A stretch of 64,000 nucleotides of DNA from Desulfogranum japonicum DSM 18378. Lineage in GTDB: Bacteria > Desulfobacterota > Desulfobulbia > Desulfobulbales > Desulfobulbaceae. Shown here piece after piece: positions 1 to 8,667 of this stretch. The notes beneath the pieces were generated by a model. The model searched no databases and was not told where the DNA came from. It worked only from the letters and a program-made list of their open reading frames with translations. A program made the translations under genes and the position numbers. Within the stretch, counting starts at the first letter, position 1. Every line of letters starts with the position of its first letter. The stretch lies in the NCBI RefSeq assembly GCF_000429945.1, contig NZ_AUCV01000027.1, forward strand, positions 24,239 to 88,238. The letters are read 5' to 3'.

Positions 1-837
1 GGAAATTATATGATGACAGTCTCCCCACTCGCATCCTACGCTGGGCAATCCGGCGCCTCTCTTCTGCTGGCCAGGGATTTGACCGAAGAACAGCTCATGA
101 AGGCAGAAGCACTTCGCGCCGCGCAACTGGCATCTGTCGGCGAACTTGCAGCTGGTGTGGCTCACGAAATCAATAATCCCATTAACGGGATCATCAATTA
201 TGCCCAGATTCTCATCGATAACCAGCCAGATAAAGGCGACAGGCATTTTCTCAGGTGCATAATCAAGGAAGGAAAACGAATAGCTGGAATCACCCGCAAG
301 CTTCTCGATTTCTCGCGAAAGGTGGAAGACGCACCGGAGCCGATTACCATCCAGCCACTTGTCAGTAATTGCATAGACCTGATACAGCATCAGCTTTCCA
401 TGGATGGTATTGAACTGGCACTGAACTTTGATCCCGACCTGCCGCTTATACACTGTAATCCCCACCAGTTACAGCAGGTACTGCTCAACATATTCAGTAA
501 TGCCAGGCACGCGGTAAATGAAAAGTTTGCAGGCAATATAACAGAAACCAAAAACGTCATACTGGAGGCCAAGCCAAAACAGATAGATAACCGGCAATAC
601 GTTCGCTTGACCATCACCGATAACGGCACAGGAATTAAACATGAGATTATCGACCGGGTAATGGATCCTTTTTTCTCTACCAAACCCCACGGCCAAGGAA
701 CAGGTCTGGGCCTGAGTATCAGTCAGAGTCTTGTTCAAGAAAATGGAGGATTCCTGCGAATACACAGTGAACTGGGTGCATATACCTCGGTACAGATTGA
801 CCTCCCGGTTTCAGGACATGAAGGAGAATTGGCATGA
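1..837 (+). CDS. Sensor histidine kinase, C-terminal part (5' end outside window)
   Basis: The frame is open from base 1, so the gene begins upstream and the ATG at 10 is probably internal. The visible 278 residues start with what looks like the end of a PAS domain (…GASLLLARDLTEEQ), then a HisKA helix with AGVAHEINNP (phospho-accepting His about 52 residues after the ATG at 10) and an HATPase_c domain with an N-box (NIFSNARHAV), G1 (DNGTGI) and GTGLGLS. It is an NtrB-type kinase. Its stop overlaps the next start (ATGA), and an NtrC-type regulator follows two genes on, so it is the likely phosphodonor of that regulator. The kinase call is firm; the stimulus is unknown. Confidence 0.93.
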   Translation, partial: GNYMMTVSPLASYAGQSGASLLLARDLTEEQLMKAEALRAAQLASVGELAAGVAHEINNPINGIINYAQILIDNQPDKGDRHFLRCIIKEGKRIAGITRKLLDFSRKVEDAPEPITIQPLVSNCIDLIQHQLSMDGIELALNFDPDLPLIHCNPHQLQQVLLNIFSNARHAVNEKFAGNITETKNVILEAKPKQIDNRQYVRLTITDNGTGIKHEIIDRVMDPFFSTKPHGQGTGLGLSISQSLVQENGGFLRIHSELGAYTSVQIDLPVSGHEGELA

Positions 838-1619
838 CCCTGCAGTCAAAAATTGTTACCCAAACCGGCCTGGCTTTCGGCCTGACCATTATCATGATTT
901 TTTATCTGATCCACCACCAGGGCAGTCACCATGCAGCAAGTTCTCTCTCCTATCCCCTTCTCGGAATAACCTTGCTGGCAATCCTGTTTGCGGTGGTAGT
1001 AATTCTCATGCAATCTGTTTTCCGCATGGCAGAACAGGAAGCAGCAAGGGCTGAAAAGGATCTTGAGGCGTTAACCAGATCACTTAAAGAAACCACAACT
1101 GACCTGGAAAACCATGTGGAGCGGCGTACGTTTGAAATCTCTGTCGCCAATGCATCACTGAACCGGGAAATTGCAGAACGCATTCAGGCCGAAGCTGAGA
1201 TGAAAAAGGTACAAAGGCAAATGGAGCTCATTCTTGAATCTGCCGGGGACGGAATTTTTGGTCTGGACGCGGACGGAAATGTCACGTTTATGAACAGGGC
1301 TGCCTCCAACATGCTGGGCTGGAGCGCAGAAGAGCTAATAGGAAAATCCCATCATGATCTTGTGCATCACAGTTATACTGATGGTTCCCGCTATCCGGTT
1401 GATTCATGCCCCATAAGTCAGGCCTATCTAGACGGTAAGGTGCATGTCGGTGCAGACGAAATATTCTGGACCAGAGATGGGAAAGGATTTCCCGTTGAAT
1501 ATATCAGCACTCCCATTATAGAACAGAAAAAATTCACAGGCGCTGTTGTTGTTTTTCGGGAAGTACATAATGGACGTGATCACAAAGCAGCAAACAGGAC
1601 AGGAGTAATCCATGAATGA
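834..1619 (+). CDS. Membrane PAS sensor protein without kinase domain
   Basis: A 261-residue protein with two N-terminal membrane helices (about 8-26 and 40-62), a charged helical/coiled-coil linker (about 65-135) and one PAS domain (about 135-245, with ILESAGDGIFGLDADGNVTFMN and a W..DGKGFPVEY segment). It ends after the PAS, so there is no HisKA or ATPase part. It overlaps the upstream kinase by 4 nt and the downstream activator by 8 nt, so the three are translated together. I infer that it is a detached input module feeding the kinase or the activator. The ligand is unknown. Confidence 0.8.
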   Translation: MTLQSKIVTQTGLAFGLTIIMIFYLIHHQGSHHAASSLSYPLLGITLLAILFAVVVILMQSVFRMAEQEAARAEKDLEALTRSLKETTTDLENHVERRTFEISVANASLNREIAERIQAEAEMKKVQRQMELILESAGDGIFGLDADGNVTFMNRAASNMLGWSAEELIGKSHHDLVHHSYTDGSRYPVDSCPISQAYLDGKVHVGADEIFWTRDGKGFPVEYISTPIIEQKKFTGAVVVFREVHNGRDHKAANRTGVIHE

Positions 1620-3432
1620 CGACAGCACCTCCAGCCAACATAGTATTCTAGTAGTAGATGACGAAGAAAGCCTCAGGAATACGTTTCAGTTTTTTCTGAA
1701 AAAACAGGGCTATTCCCCGGTTATCACGGCATCGACCTTTATCGAGGCAATGGAAGCCATCTCTCACCATTGCTTTGATCTCATAATCAGCGATATAGTA
1801 CTTGGCGGACAATCGGGAATTGATTTTCTCCGTTCCATTCGTGACCAGGGGGTCAGCTGCCCGGTTGTCATGATAACCGGGTATCCGAATGTCGATACTG
1901 CATCAGAAGCTGTTCGTCTCGGAGCCTTTGACTATATTCCAAAACCTGTTGAAAAGGAGACGCTGCTCAAAACAGCCAGACTGGCTCTCCAGCAATGGGA
2001 GCTGCAGAACGAGCGGATACGAGTTGAAGAAGAAAAAGAACGTTATCGCGTTTTCCTTGAAACGGTCTTTAAAAGTGTCACTGATGGAATTGTAACCCTT
2101 GACTCCAATCTGCAGGCCATGGACATGAATCCGGCAGCACGCCTGCTTTTCAGCCAACTTTACAAAGATACTGTTGATCATCACATTATACTGCACCTCT
2201 GTGGTCTGGCTGATTTTCAGCCCTTAAAAAACGATCTTCTCAGAGTATTGAAAACCGGTGTGGAAGTGTCGGAACATCGGCTGGAATGTCAGACCATCGG
2301 GCAGCAGAAAAAAATTCTGAGCATCTGCACATCACCATTAAAAGGTGATGCAGCATCCTCCGACGGACTGGTTCTGGTCATTCGAGATATGACCAACCCC
2401 ACAGATACCCCCTCATCTCCTCGCACAAGATTCCATAGCTATATCGGAAAAAGCGATGCAATGCAGGCAGTGTATACCATGATTGAAAATGTCGGCAGGG
2501 TGGATCTGACAGTATTGATTACCGGGGAATCAGGGACCGGCAAGGAACTGGCAGCAGAAGCCCTGCATAACGAAAGCAGACGCAAAAACAAGCAATTGAT
2601 AAAGGTTGACTGTACAGCCATCCCGGAAAACCTCCTGGAAAGCGAACTCTTCGGGCATCGTAAAGGTTCGTTTACCGGGGCTGACAGAGATCGGATGGGA
2701 AGAATTCTCCAGGCCGATGGAGGCACGCTGTTTCTCGATGAAATCGGAGATATCTCTCCTATGATGCAACTCAGACTCCTGCGATTTCTTCAGGAGAGCA
2801 CCTTTTATCCTGTGGGTCAGGACACCCCCATAAAGGTGGATGTACGTGTGATTGGCGCCACCAATGTAGACCTCAAGGAAAAAGTCAGTAAGGGTGAATT
2901 TAGAGAAGACCTGTACTTTCGACTCAGGGTAATAGATGTCATGCTCCCGCCTTTGCGAGAACGTGACGGCGATATCGACCTGCTTGCATCTCATTTCATT
3001 GAACGTACAGCCAACAGTATAGGCAAAAGCATCAATGGCCTTTCAGCACAGGCGCAGAAAACCCTTCGCCAATATCCCTGGCCAGGTAATGTCAGAGAAC
3101 TGCAGCATGCCATGGAGCGAGCCTGCGTTCTTTGCAATGGACCAACTATTTCAACGGATGAACTCCCACCGGAAATTCTCAACTATAATCCTGTCAAAAC
3201 AGAAATTTCCATGCAAAAAGAAGAACAGCCTGTAGCCAGCCCTTCTGTTCCTCTCACAAATACGCAACCTCCCGTGGAACAACATGTTCCCATGGAGGTG
3301 CGTATCATTGAAACCTTGAAAAAAACCGGAGGCAATAAAGCCAAGGCTGCGCGGCTCTTGAACATTGACCGTACGACTTTATATCGGAAAATAAAGGAAT
3401 TTAATCTGGATTTATCTTCCCTCGACCTTTAG
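1612..3432 (+). CDS. NtrC-family sigma-54 response regulator (receiver-PAS-AAA+-Fis HTH)
   Basis: 606 residues: receiver domain 10-125 with phospho-Asp D61 (ISDIVL) and KP at 111-112; PAS-like segment 143-262; sigma-54 interaction AAA+ domain about 275-505 with Walker A GESGTGKE (305-312) and the sigma-54 contact loop GSFTGA (GAFTGA in most homologues); Fis-type helix-turn-helix at the C-terminus (NKAKAARLLNIDRTTLYRKI). It activates sigma-54 promoters when phosphorylated. It is the last gene of the sensor operon and is followed by sigma-54 promoters ahead of ftsH, the small-protein pair and the CPBP pair, which makes these its probable targets (inference). Confidence 0.93.
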   Translation: MNDDSTSSQHSILVVDDEESLRNTFQFFLKKQGYSPVITASTFIEAMEAISHHCFDLIISDIVLGGQSGIDFLRSIRDQGVSCPVVMITGYPNVDTASEAVRLGAFDYIPKPVEKETLLKTARLALQQWELQNERIRVEEEKERYRVFLETVFKSVTDGIVTLDSNLQAMDMNPAARLLFSQLYKDTVDHHIILHLCGLADFQPLKNDLLRVLKTGVEVSEHRLECQTIGQQKKILSICTSPLKGDAASSDGLVLVIRDMTNPTDTPSSPRTRFHSYIGKSDAMQAVYTMIENVGRVDLTVLITGESGTGKELAAEALHNESRRKNKQLIKVDCTAIPENLLESELFGHRKGSFTGADRDRMGRILQADGGTLFLDEIGDISPMMQLRLLRFLQESTFYPVGQDTPIKVDVRVIGATNVDLKEKVSKGEFREDLYFRLRVIDVMLPPLRERDGDIDLLASHFIERTANSIGKSINGLSAQAQKTLRQYPWPGNVRELQHAMERACVLCNGPTISTDELPPEILNYNPVKTEISMQKEEQPVASPSVPLTNTQPPVEQHVPMEVRIIETLKKTGGNKAKAARLLNIDRTTLYRKIKEFNLDLSSLDL

Positions 3433-3461
3433 CCCGAAAGAAGCAATCACGTAAGGTCAGT

Positions 3462-3504
3462 GGGAAAAATACGTTATCCGATCTTGTAGGTATCTCAACA
3501 CCTT
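3462..3504 (+). repeat. Dispersed repeat copy A
   Basis: About 30 of 35 bases match 47112-47146 in the same orientation (shared core TTATCCGATC and TCTCAAC). Confidence 0.55.
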
Positions 3505-3654
3505 CTCCTTGCTGCTTCAATGGTTCCATACCGGTCGTTTGCTCCATTGATACAGCAGGGAGAATCAGCCGATATCCTGTGAATCCTTTGGTGAGGTATT
3601 GCTTTCCGCGCTCCTGGCGGTTTACATCATTCCAACTGAGACGCCACACTATCG

Positions 3655-3693
3655 TTGCAACACACCTGTGGTAAAACCACAGGTGTGTTGCAA
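3655..3693. repeat. Perfect 18-bp inverted repeat, probable activator-binding site
   Basis: The left arm TTGCAACACACCTGTGGT and its exact reverse complement ACCACAGGTGTGTTGCAA flank a 3-nt AAA loop. No T-run follows, so it does not look like an intrinsic terminator. It lies about 200 bp upstream of the -24/-12 promoter, where NtrC-type activators usually bind. The TGCAACA core recurs upstream of the 10.3-kb sigma-54 promoter. Confidence 0.7.
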
Positions 3694-3892
3694 TATTCTG
3701 CAATCCTCCGTCTCTTCTCCTAGATCCCTCCACGAAGAACCAATTGTATATATTTTCCATCTTTTTCAACTGGTTAGCCGATCGCGATGAAACATTCGCT
3801 TATTTCCGGCATACAGACCCGGCAATAACAACACTCTAAAAAACACCTTAATTCAGAAAGATACCCAAACACCCAGTCAATGTTACTGATGT

Positions 3893-3910
3893 GTGGCATT
3901 GCCTGTGCAA
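3893..3910 (+). promoter_or_regulatory. Sigma-54 (-24/-12) promoter for ftsH-redox operon
   Basis: TGGCAT-TGCCTG-TGCA has the invariant GG (3895-3896) and GC (3907-3908) exactly 10 nt apart and fits the TGGCACG-N4-TTGCW consensus well. The predicted start point, near 3920, leaves a leader of about 75 nt before the ftsH-like ATG at 3997. Confidence 0.8.
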
Positions 3911-3996
3911 TTCAAAAGGAAACGAATGAATACGTATTCATTCTTCTCCCTTAGGTTAATACATGGAGCATATGCTGCATCAGCAGCAAGAGCACA

Positions 3997-5805
3997 ATGA
4001 AAAATAGTATTCAATTTGGCCTGTTTATCCTGACATTTTCTGTATTGCTCTTGATTGGTTACAATATCTATCTCCGCGAAATAACGCCTCCAGAACAAAA
4101 GTATACTGATTTATTGCACGAACTGGAAAACAAACGAATTCTCAGTGTTCATTTTAAAGGAGGATGGGCTACCACCAAGGACGAATATGGAAGGACTTAC
4201 CGAACCTATGTTCCTGATCTGCAAACACTCATTCCCCAACTGATAAGCAAAAACATTACACTCTCTGCTGAGCCTGATCAGGAAGCCGGAACAGCGGCAT
4301 TCATGAAATACGTATTGCTGGCCATGCTTGTCTTTGGCGGCTGGCTCCTGTTCAGCAACAGATCTGGAAAAAAATTACCCTTTGCCGAGAACACCAGGAG
4401 CAAACGTTTTTCACCTGTTACCACCGACACAGTGACGTTTGAAGATGTGGAGGGAATTGCAGAGGCAAAGCTTGAATTACAGGAAATCGTCCAGTTTCTG
4501 AAAAATCCTGAAAAATATCGGGAAATAGGCGCCAGAATTCCCAGGGGGGTTCTCCTGCAGGGGTCACCAGGAACAGGAAAAACCCTCCTTGCCAAGGCAA
4601 TTGCCGGTGAAGCTGATGTTGCTTTTTTTTCCCTTGGCGGCTCGGATTTTGTTGAAATGTTTGTCGGTGTGGGGGCTTCAAGGGTGCGAGAGCTTTTCGA
4701 TGAAGCCAAACACAGTGCACCCTGTATCATATTCATCGACGAAATAGATGCTATTGGGGGCAGACGCAGTGGCGGTACCTCCAGTGGAGCCAGCGATGAA
4801 CGGGAACAAACCCTCAATGCCCTGCTTGTTGCAATGGACGGATTCTCATCAGGGGAGACAATCATTGTCGTAGCAGCCACCAACAGACCTGAAATTCTTG
4901 ATCCAGCCCTGCTGAGACCCGGCCGATTTGACAGACAGATAACCATTCCGGTACCGGACGTTAAAGGGCGCATCAAAATTCTTGCAGTACATACGCAAAA
5001 AATTCGCATGGCACCGGATGTAGACTTGCCTTCCCTTGCCCGCTCTATCCCTGGTTTCAGTGGAGCTGAAATCGCAAATCTTGTCAATGAAGCTGCCCTC
5101 ATGGCAGCACGCCATGACAAAAATCTGGTGGAAATGGCTGATTTTGAAGAAGCAAAAGACAAAATCATCATGGGGCTGGAGCGCAAGAGCGTTGTCGTCA
5201 GTGAACAGGACCGGCGGGTCACGGCCTACCATGAGGCTGGCCATGCCATAGTCGGCATGATACTCCCAGACACCGACCCCATTCACAAAATCACGATCAT
5301 TCCCCGGGGAAGGGCCATGGGGATGACCCAGCAACTTCCCCTGGATGATCGCAATACCTATTCCCTGGAATACCTCCTCGCCCGAATCAAAACCCTCATG
5401 GGAGGACGTGTCGCCGAGGCCCTGGTGTTCCATCGTCTGACCACAGGAGCCAGCAACGATATTTTGGTGGCAACACAAATCGCCCAGAAAATAGTCTGCG
5501 AATGGGGCATGAGTGAAACCATGGGTCCCATAGCATACGGTCCCCAGGAAAACAGGCAGGCGCCCCTCTCCGAACTTAGCGAACAGACCAGTCAGGCAAT
5601 TGACCGGGAAATACAGCATATCATCACAGAATGTTACGAAGAAACAACAGCCATACTGACAAAGCACAATAAATTTCTCCATAAATTCGCAGAGGCTCTT
5701 CTTCTCAACGAAACCCTGGACGCGGAAGAGGCCGACATTGTGTACCGACATTATGTTCGAGAGCGCGAGATGGAACGAAAACTCTCTGGTGTAAGGAGTG
5801 AGTAA
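3997..5805 (+). CDS. ftsH: FtsH-family membrane AAA+ zinc metalloprotease
   Basis: 602 residues. Two membrane helices (about 6-25 and 101-119) bracket a short periplasmic loop. The AAA+ domain follows: Walker A GSPGTGKT (189-196), pore loop [10 protein letters not shown], Walker B FIDEIDA, and the second region of homology around [19 protein letters not shown]. The M41 protease has HEAGH (412-416) and the downstream acidic zinc ligand in TTGASND. It degrades membrane and short-lived proteins. It is slightly shorter than typical housekeeping FtsH and sits behind a sigma-54 promoter in an operon with a redox complex, so it is probably an accessory paralogue for assembly or turnover of that complex (inference). 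The Shine-Dalgarno is weak. Confidence 0.94.
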   Translation: MKNSIQFGLFILTFSVLLLIGYNIYLREITPPEQKYTDLLHELENKRILSVHFKGGWATTKDEYGRTYRTYVPDLQTLIPQLISKNITLSAEPDQEAGTAAFMKYVLLAMLVFGGWLLFSNRSGKKLPFAENTRSKRFSPVTTDTVTFEDVEGIAEAKLELQEIVQFLKNPEKYREIGARIPRGVLLQGSPGTGKTLLAKAIAGEADVAFFSLGGSDFVEMFVGVGASRVRELFDEAKHSAPCIIFIDEIDAIGGRRSGGTSSGASDEREQTLNALLVAMDGFSSGETIIVVAATNRPEILDPALLRPGRFDRQITIPVPDVKGRIKILAVHTQKIRMAPDVDLPSLARSIPGFSGAEIANLVNEAALMAARHDKNLVEMADFEEAKDKIIMGLERKSVVVSEQDRRVTAYHEAGHAIVGMILPDTDPIHKITIIPRGRAMGMTQQLPLDDRNTYSLEYLLARIKTLMGGRVAEALVFHRLTTGASNDILVATQIAQKIVCEWGMSETMGPIAYGPQENRQAPLSELSEQTSQAIDREIQHIITECYEETTAILTKHNKFLHKFAEALLLNETLDAEEADIVYRHYVREREMERKLSGVRSE

Positions 5806-5857
5806 CCGTCACGCTCTATTTATATTCTTTTATGGATTTTCAGCAGGAGGATTAACA

Positions 5858-6382
5858 ATGCACCTACTTACCAAAGGAGCATGGGCTGCACTTTTTGTGC
5901 TGTTCATTGCATCCTATGCACCGACTAACAGCTGCGCAATGGAAGCCGGGGATGCCCCGGAAAGCGTGGAAATCGATTCGTTATCAGAACTCTACGAACC
6001 CGTGCAGTTCGATCACGCAATGCACCTGGACATAGCAGAATGCCAGGATTGTCATCATCACACCACCGGCCAGAAACCGAATGATGATAATTGCCTGCGT
6101 TGCCACGAAAACAGCGGAGAAGCCGACTCGATCTCCTGTGCCGATTGTCACGCTGCGGATCGATTTTCTCCCCAGGACCTTGCTGCACGCGAGGGAGGGC
6201 GCATCTATCACATTGATAAACCCGGTCTCAAGGGAGCATATCACCTCAATTGTATCAGCTGCCATGAGGAAAATGGCGCGCCCACCGGTTGCCAGGACTG
6301 TCATGCCATGACCGATAAAGGAAAAGAGGTATTTCAGACCAGCATTGTTCCACCTGCAGACGGGCATCATGAACATGAGTAA
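5858..6382 (+). CDS. Periplasmic pentahaem cytochrome c (class III-like)
   Basis: I choose the ATG at 5858 because AGGAGG precedes it at normal spacing. An earlier in-frame start at 5798 would spoil the signal peptide. The 174-residue product has an N-terminal export signal (about 1-28) and five CxxCH haem motifs (62-66, 79-83, 94-98, 132-136, 145-149), with extra His residues (53, 56, 118, 129) available as distal ligands, as in cytochrome c3 relatives. It should carry electrons in the periplasm. The adjacent Tat-exported ferredoxin and NrfD-like subunit make it the cytochrome subunit of a membrane redox complex of Hmc/Nhc/DsrJOP type. Five haems match none of the well-known complexes I recall. 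Confidence 0.9.
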   Translation: MHLLTKGAWAALFVLFIASYAPTNSCAMEAGDAPESVEIDSLSELYEPVQFDHAMHLDIAECQDCHHHTTGQKPNDDNCLRCHENSGEADSISCADCHAADRFSPQDLAAREGGRIYHIDKPGLKGAYHLNCISCHEENGAPTGCQDCHAMTDKGKEVFQTSIVPPADGHHEHE

Positions 6383-6418
6383 GAACATCAAAAAGACTCT
6401 CTACAGTGGTGATAGATT

Positions 6419-7345
6419 ATGAAAAAAGCAGTAAGCCGTAGAAAATTTCTTAAAGGCGGACTGGCGGGATCAGCCGCACTGTCGCTGACAACAGCGAAAC
6501 GAAGTGAAGCAAAATCTTTTGAAGGATATCCGGATGCCATGGGTGTATTGGTAGACCTGTCTCGCTGTGTTGGCTGCCGAAGCTGTGAAGCAGCCTGTAA
6601 CAAAGAGCAAGGGTTGCCGGCACCGGAAAAGCCATTCAACGACTATTCGGTTTTTGACGAAATACACCATGGCCAGAAACGACGTACCGATGAAACCCGA
6701 TACACAGTGGTTAACAAGTACGAAGTGCCGGGCATGGACCACCCTCTTTTTCGGAAAATTCAATGTAACCATTGCCAGGAACCTGCCTGTCTCACCTCGT
6801 GTTTTGTCAATGCCTACACAAAGACGCCGGAAGGTGCGGTGATTTATAACCCAAAAGTTTGTGTTGGATGCCGGACCTGTATGATAGCCTGCCCCTTTTA
6901 TATACCGACTTTCAGGTATTCCAGCGCCTTCAACCCCCGTATCATGAAATGCATATTCTGTTACGATACCAGACTTCAATACGGTAAACCTCCTGCATGT
7001 GTTGAAGCCTGCCCCCAGGAAGCACTGACGTTTGGAAAGCGCGAAGACCTCATCAATATCGGCAGACAGCGTATACGCGAAAACAAGGGACAGTATGTCA
7101 GCCATATTTACGGCGAACACGAAGCAGGGGGAACATCATGGATGTATCTCTCACCGGTTGACTTTGACGAAGTTGGTTTTGATACCAAAGTGCCTAAGGA
7201 ACCTATCCTGAATTTCGTCAAGGATTTTCTCTCCATCGTGCCCATGGTGCTCACCATCTGGCCTGCCCTTTTTGCAGGAATCCACCTGCTGGCCACACGC
7301 AAAGATGCCATAAAAACAAAGGAAGAAACCAAGGGGGATAAGTAA
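6419..7345 (+). CDS. Tat-exported four-cluster ferredoxin subunit (HybA/HmcB/DsrO-like)
   Basis: 308 residues. The N-terminus has a twin-arginine signal (SRRKFLKGG followed by a hydrophobic stretch). Four cysteine groups for [4Fe-4S] clusters follow (CVGCRSCEAAC, CNHCQEPACLTSC, CVGCRTCMIAC, CIFC…CVEAC). A C-terminal membrane anchor lies at about 268-292 (FLSIVPMVLTIWPALFAGIHLL), as in HybA. It should pass electrons between the pentahaem cytochrome and the NrfD-like subunit on the periplasmic side. The spacing to the next gene is only 2 nt. There is no molybdopterin or hydrogenase catalytic gene nearby. Confidence 0.93.
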   Translation: MKKAVSRRKFLKGGLAGSAALSLTTAKRSEAKSFEGYPDAMGVLVDLSRCVGCRSCEAACNKEQGLPAPEKPFNDYSVFDEIHHGQKRRTDETRYTVVNKYEVPGMDHPLFRKIQCNHCQEPACLTSCFVNAYTKTPEGAVIYNPKVCVGCRTCMIACPFYIPTFRYSSAFNPRIMKCIFCYDTRLQYGKPPACVEACPQEALTFGKREDLINIGRQRIRENKGQYVSHIYGEHEAGGTSWMYLSPVDFDEVGFDTKVPKEPILNFVKDFLSIVPMVLTIWPALFAGIHLLATRKDAIKTKEETKGDK

Positions 7346-7347
7346 CA

Positions 7348-8601
7348 ATGAAAACAATTGCCCAGGAATCCCAGGAGATTCCAATTAATGACCACGTTCA
7401 AACCGACGGTACGCGCTGGAAAATAAAAGAAAAACTTTTCCTCGGCCTCAGCAAGGAGGAATACAAGGCTCAGGCCATGCGTAATCCGGTCAACTGGGTT
7501 CTGTTTATCATCTTTCTCGTAGGCCTGCCTCTACTCGCAACCCGCTATCTCGGCGGTCTGGATACGGTTACCCATTCTTCCAATGATTACCCCTGGGGTC
7601 TGTTTCTTGGTTTCGGACTTTTTGGCATGGTCCCGCTTTCCGCTTCAGGATTCCTGCTTGGTACCACCGTTGAGATCTTTGGACGCAAAGATTTTGTACC
7701 CATTGAACGCCTTGCGCTGCTGAATGGCTTACTTGGCTACTTCTTTGCAGTGATTTATCTGGAAGTTGACCTGGGTATGCCATGGCGTCTCCCCTACCCC
7801 ATGTTTGTGTCCCTTGGACCAGCAGCAGTCCTTTTTCTGGTGGCCTGGCATGTGGCCACGTACCTTTCTGTGCAGATAGCCGAGGTTGCGCCCTCACTGT
7901 TTGAATGGATGGGCTGGTTAAAAGCAAAACGTTTCATCAAGTCAATTACCATCGGCCTGACAATTGCCGGTATTATTCTCTCTACCCTACACCAGGGTGC
8001 GTTGGGAGCCCTGTTTTGCTATGCACCGACCAAAGTGCATCCACTCTGGCTTTCTACCAATTTTATGTGGATTCACTTTTTCTGCTCTGCAATCTTCGCA
8101 GGTCTTTCCATGGTTATCGTGGTTTCCACGCTGTGTAAATATTTCATGCGCTGGCGCTGTGATGAACGGTTTCTCAATGCTGTAGACCCACTGACCGTTG
8201 CCCTGGGCAAAGGATGTGCCTATGCTCTCATCACTTACCTGGTTATCAAGATTGTCGGTATCGCCCATGACAACGAGTGGGAATACCTGCTGACCGACTG
8301 GGGATTTTACTACACACTCGAACTTGGTCTTGGTGCGCTACTGCCACTGATTCTGTTTACAGTTGGCGTGAAGTATGGTTGGCCCAATGTGGTAAGAACT
8401 GCAGCTGTTATCACAGTGATAGGCGTAGTCATGAACAGACTCAATACATCTCTCATCAGCTTTAACTGGAATCTATACCAGGAGATACCGCGCTGGCAGG
8501 AAATATGGATCACTGTTACCATTTTTGCGGTGTACTTTATTACCTACCGCTTCATTCTGTACCGCCTTCCAATTCTCTATGAATGGAAAGGAGAAAAATA
8601 A
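7348..8601 (+). CDS. NrfD/HybB/HmcC-like integral membrane quinone-interacting subunit
   Basis: 417 residues with about ten hydrophobic helices from residue 48 on and a hydrophilic N-terminal segment. Conserved NrfD-superfamily features include the YPWGLFLGFGLFG and YFFAVIYLEVDLG regions. Such proteins bind menaquinol and exchange electrons with the periplasmic FeS partner. It is the last gene of the ftsH-cytochrome-ferredoxin operon and is followed by a strong terminator-like hairpin. The direction of electron flow and the physiological partner cannot be read from the sequence. Confidence 0.92.
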   Translation: MKTIAQESQEIPINDHVQTDGTRWKIKEKLFLGLSKEEYKAQAMRNPVNWVLFIIFLVGLPLLATRYLGGLDTVTHSSNDYPWGLFLGFGLFGMVPLSASGFLLGTTVEIFGRKDFVPIERLALLNGLLGYFFAVIYLEVDLGMPWRLPYPMFVSLGPAAVLFLVAWHVATYLSVQIAEVAPSLFEWMGWLKAKRFIKSITIGLTIAGIILSTLHQGALGALFCYAPTKVHPLWLSTNFMWIHFFCSAIFAGLSMVIVVSTLCKYFMRWRCDERFLNAVDPLTVALGKGCAYALITYLVIKIVGIAHDNEWEYLLTDWGFYYTLELGLGALLPLILFTVGVKYGWPNVVRTAAVITVIGVVMNRLNTSLISFNWNLYQEIPRWQEIWITVTIFAVYFITYRFILYRLPILYEWKGEK

Positions 8602-8615
8602 ACCCTTATCCTCAG

Positions 8616-8655
8616 CCTGGCCGGATATCTACCGGCCGGGCATTTTCTTTTTTTG
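8616..8655 (+). terminator. Intrinsic terminator after NrfD-like gene
   Basis: CCTGGCCGG…CCGGCCGGG forms a GC-rich stem with a 7-nt loop and is followed by a T-rich run (ATTTTCTTTTTTT). It lies between the NrfD-like gene and the pseudokinase, only 13 nt before the latter's GTG, so read-through may be regulated. Confidence 0.75.
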
Positions 8656-8667
8656 CAGGAGTAAATC

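Larger units (their letters stand above)
3433..3996. other. 564-bp regulatory gap upstream of ftsH-like gene
   Basis: I see no convincing gene here. The stretch holds one copy of a short dispersed repeat (3462-3504), a long perfect inverted repeat (3655-3693) and a sigma-54 promoter (3893-3910). Confidence 0.6.

Noticed and set aside
3655..3693. Inverted repeat as intrinsic terminator of the activator gene
   Set aside because: It is more than 200 bp past the stop, has no T-run on either side, and its core sequence recurs before another sigma-54 promoter.
5858..8601. DsrJOP part of DsrMKJOP
   Set aside because: The cytochrome has five haems, not three, and no dsrM, dsrK or dsrAB genes are adjacent.
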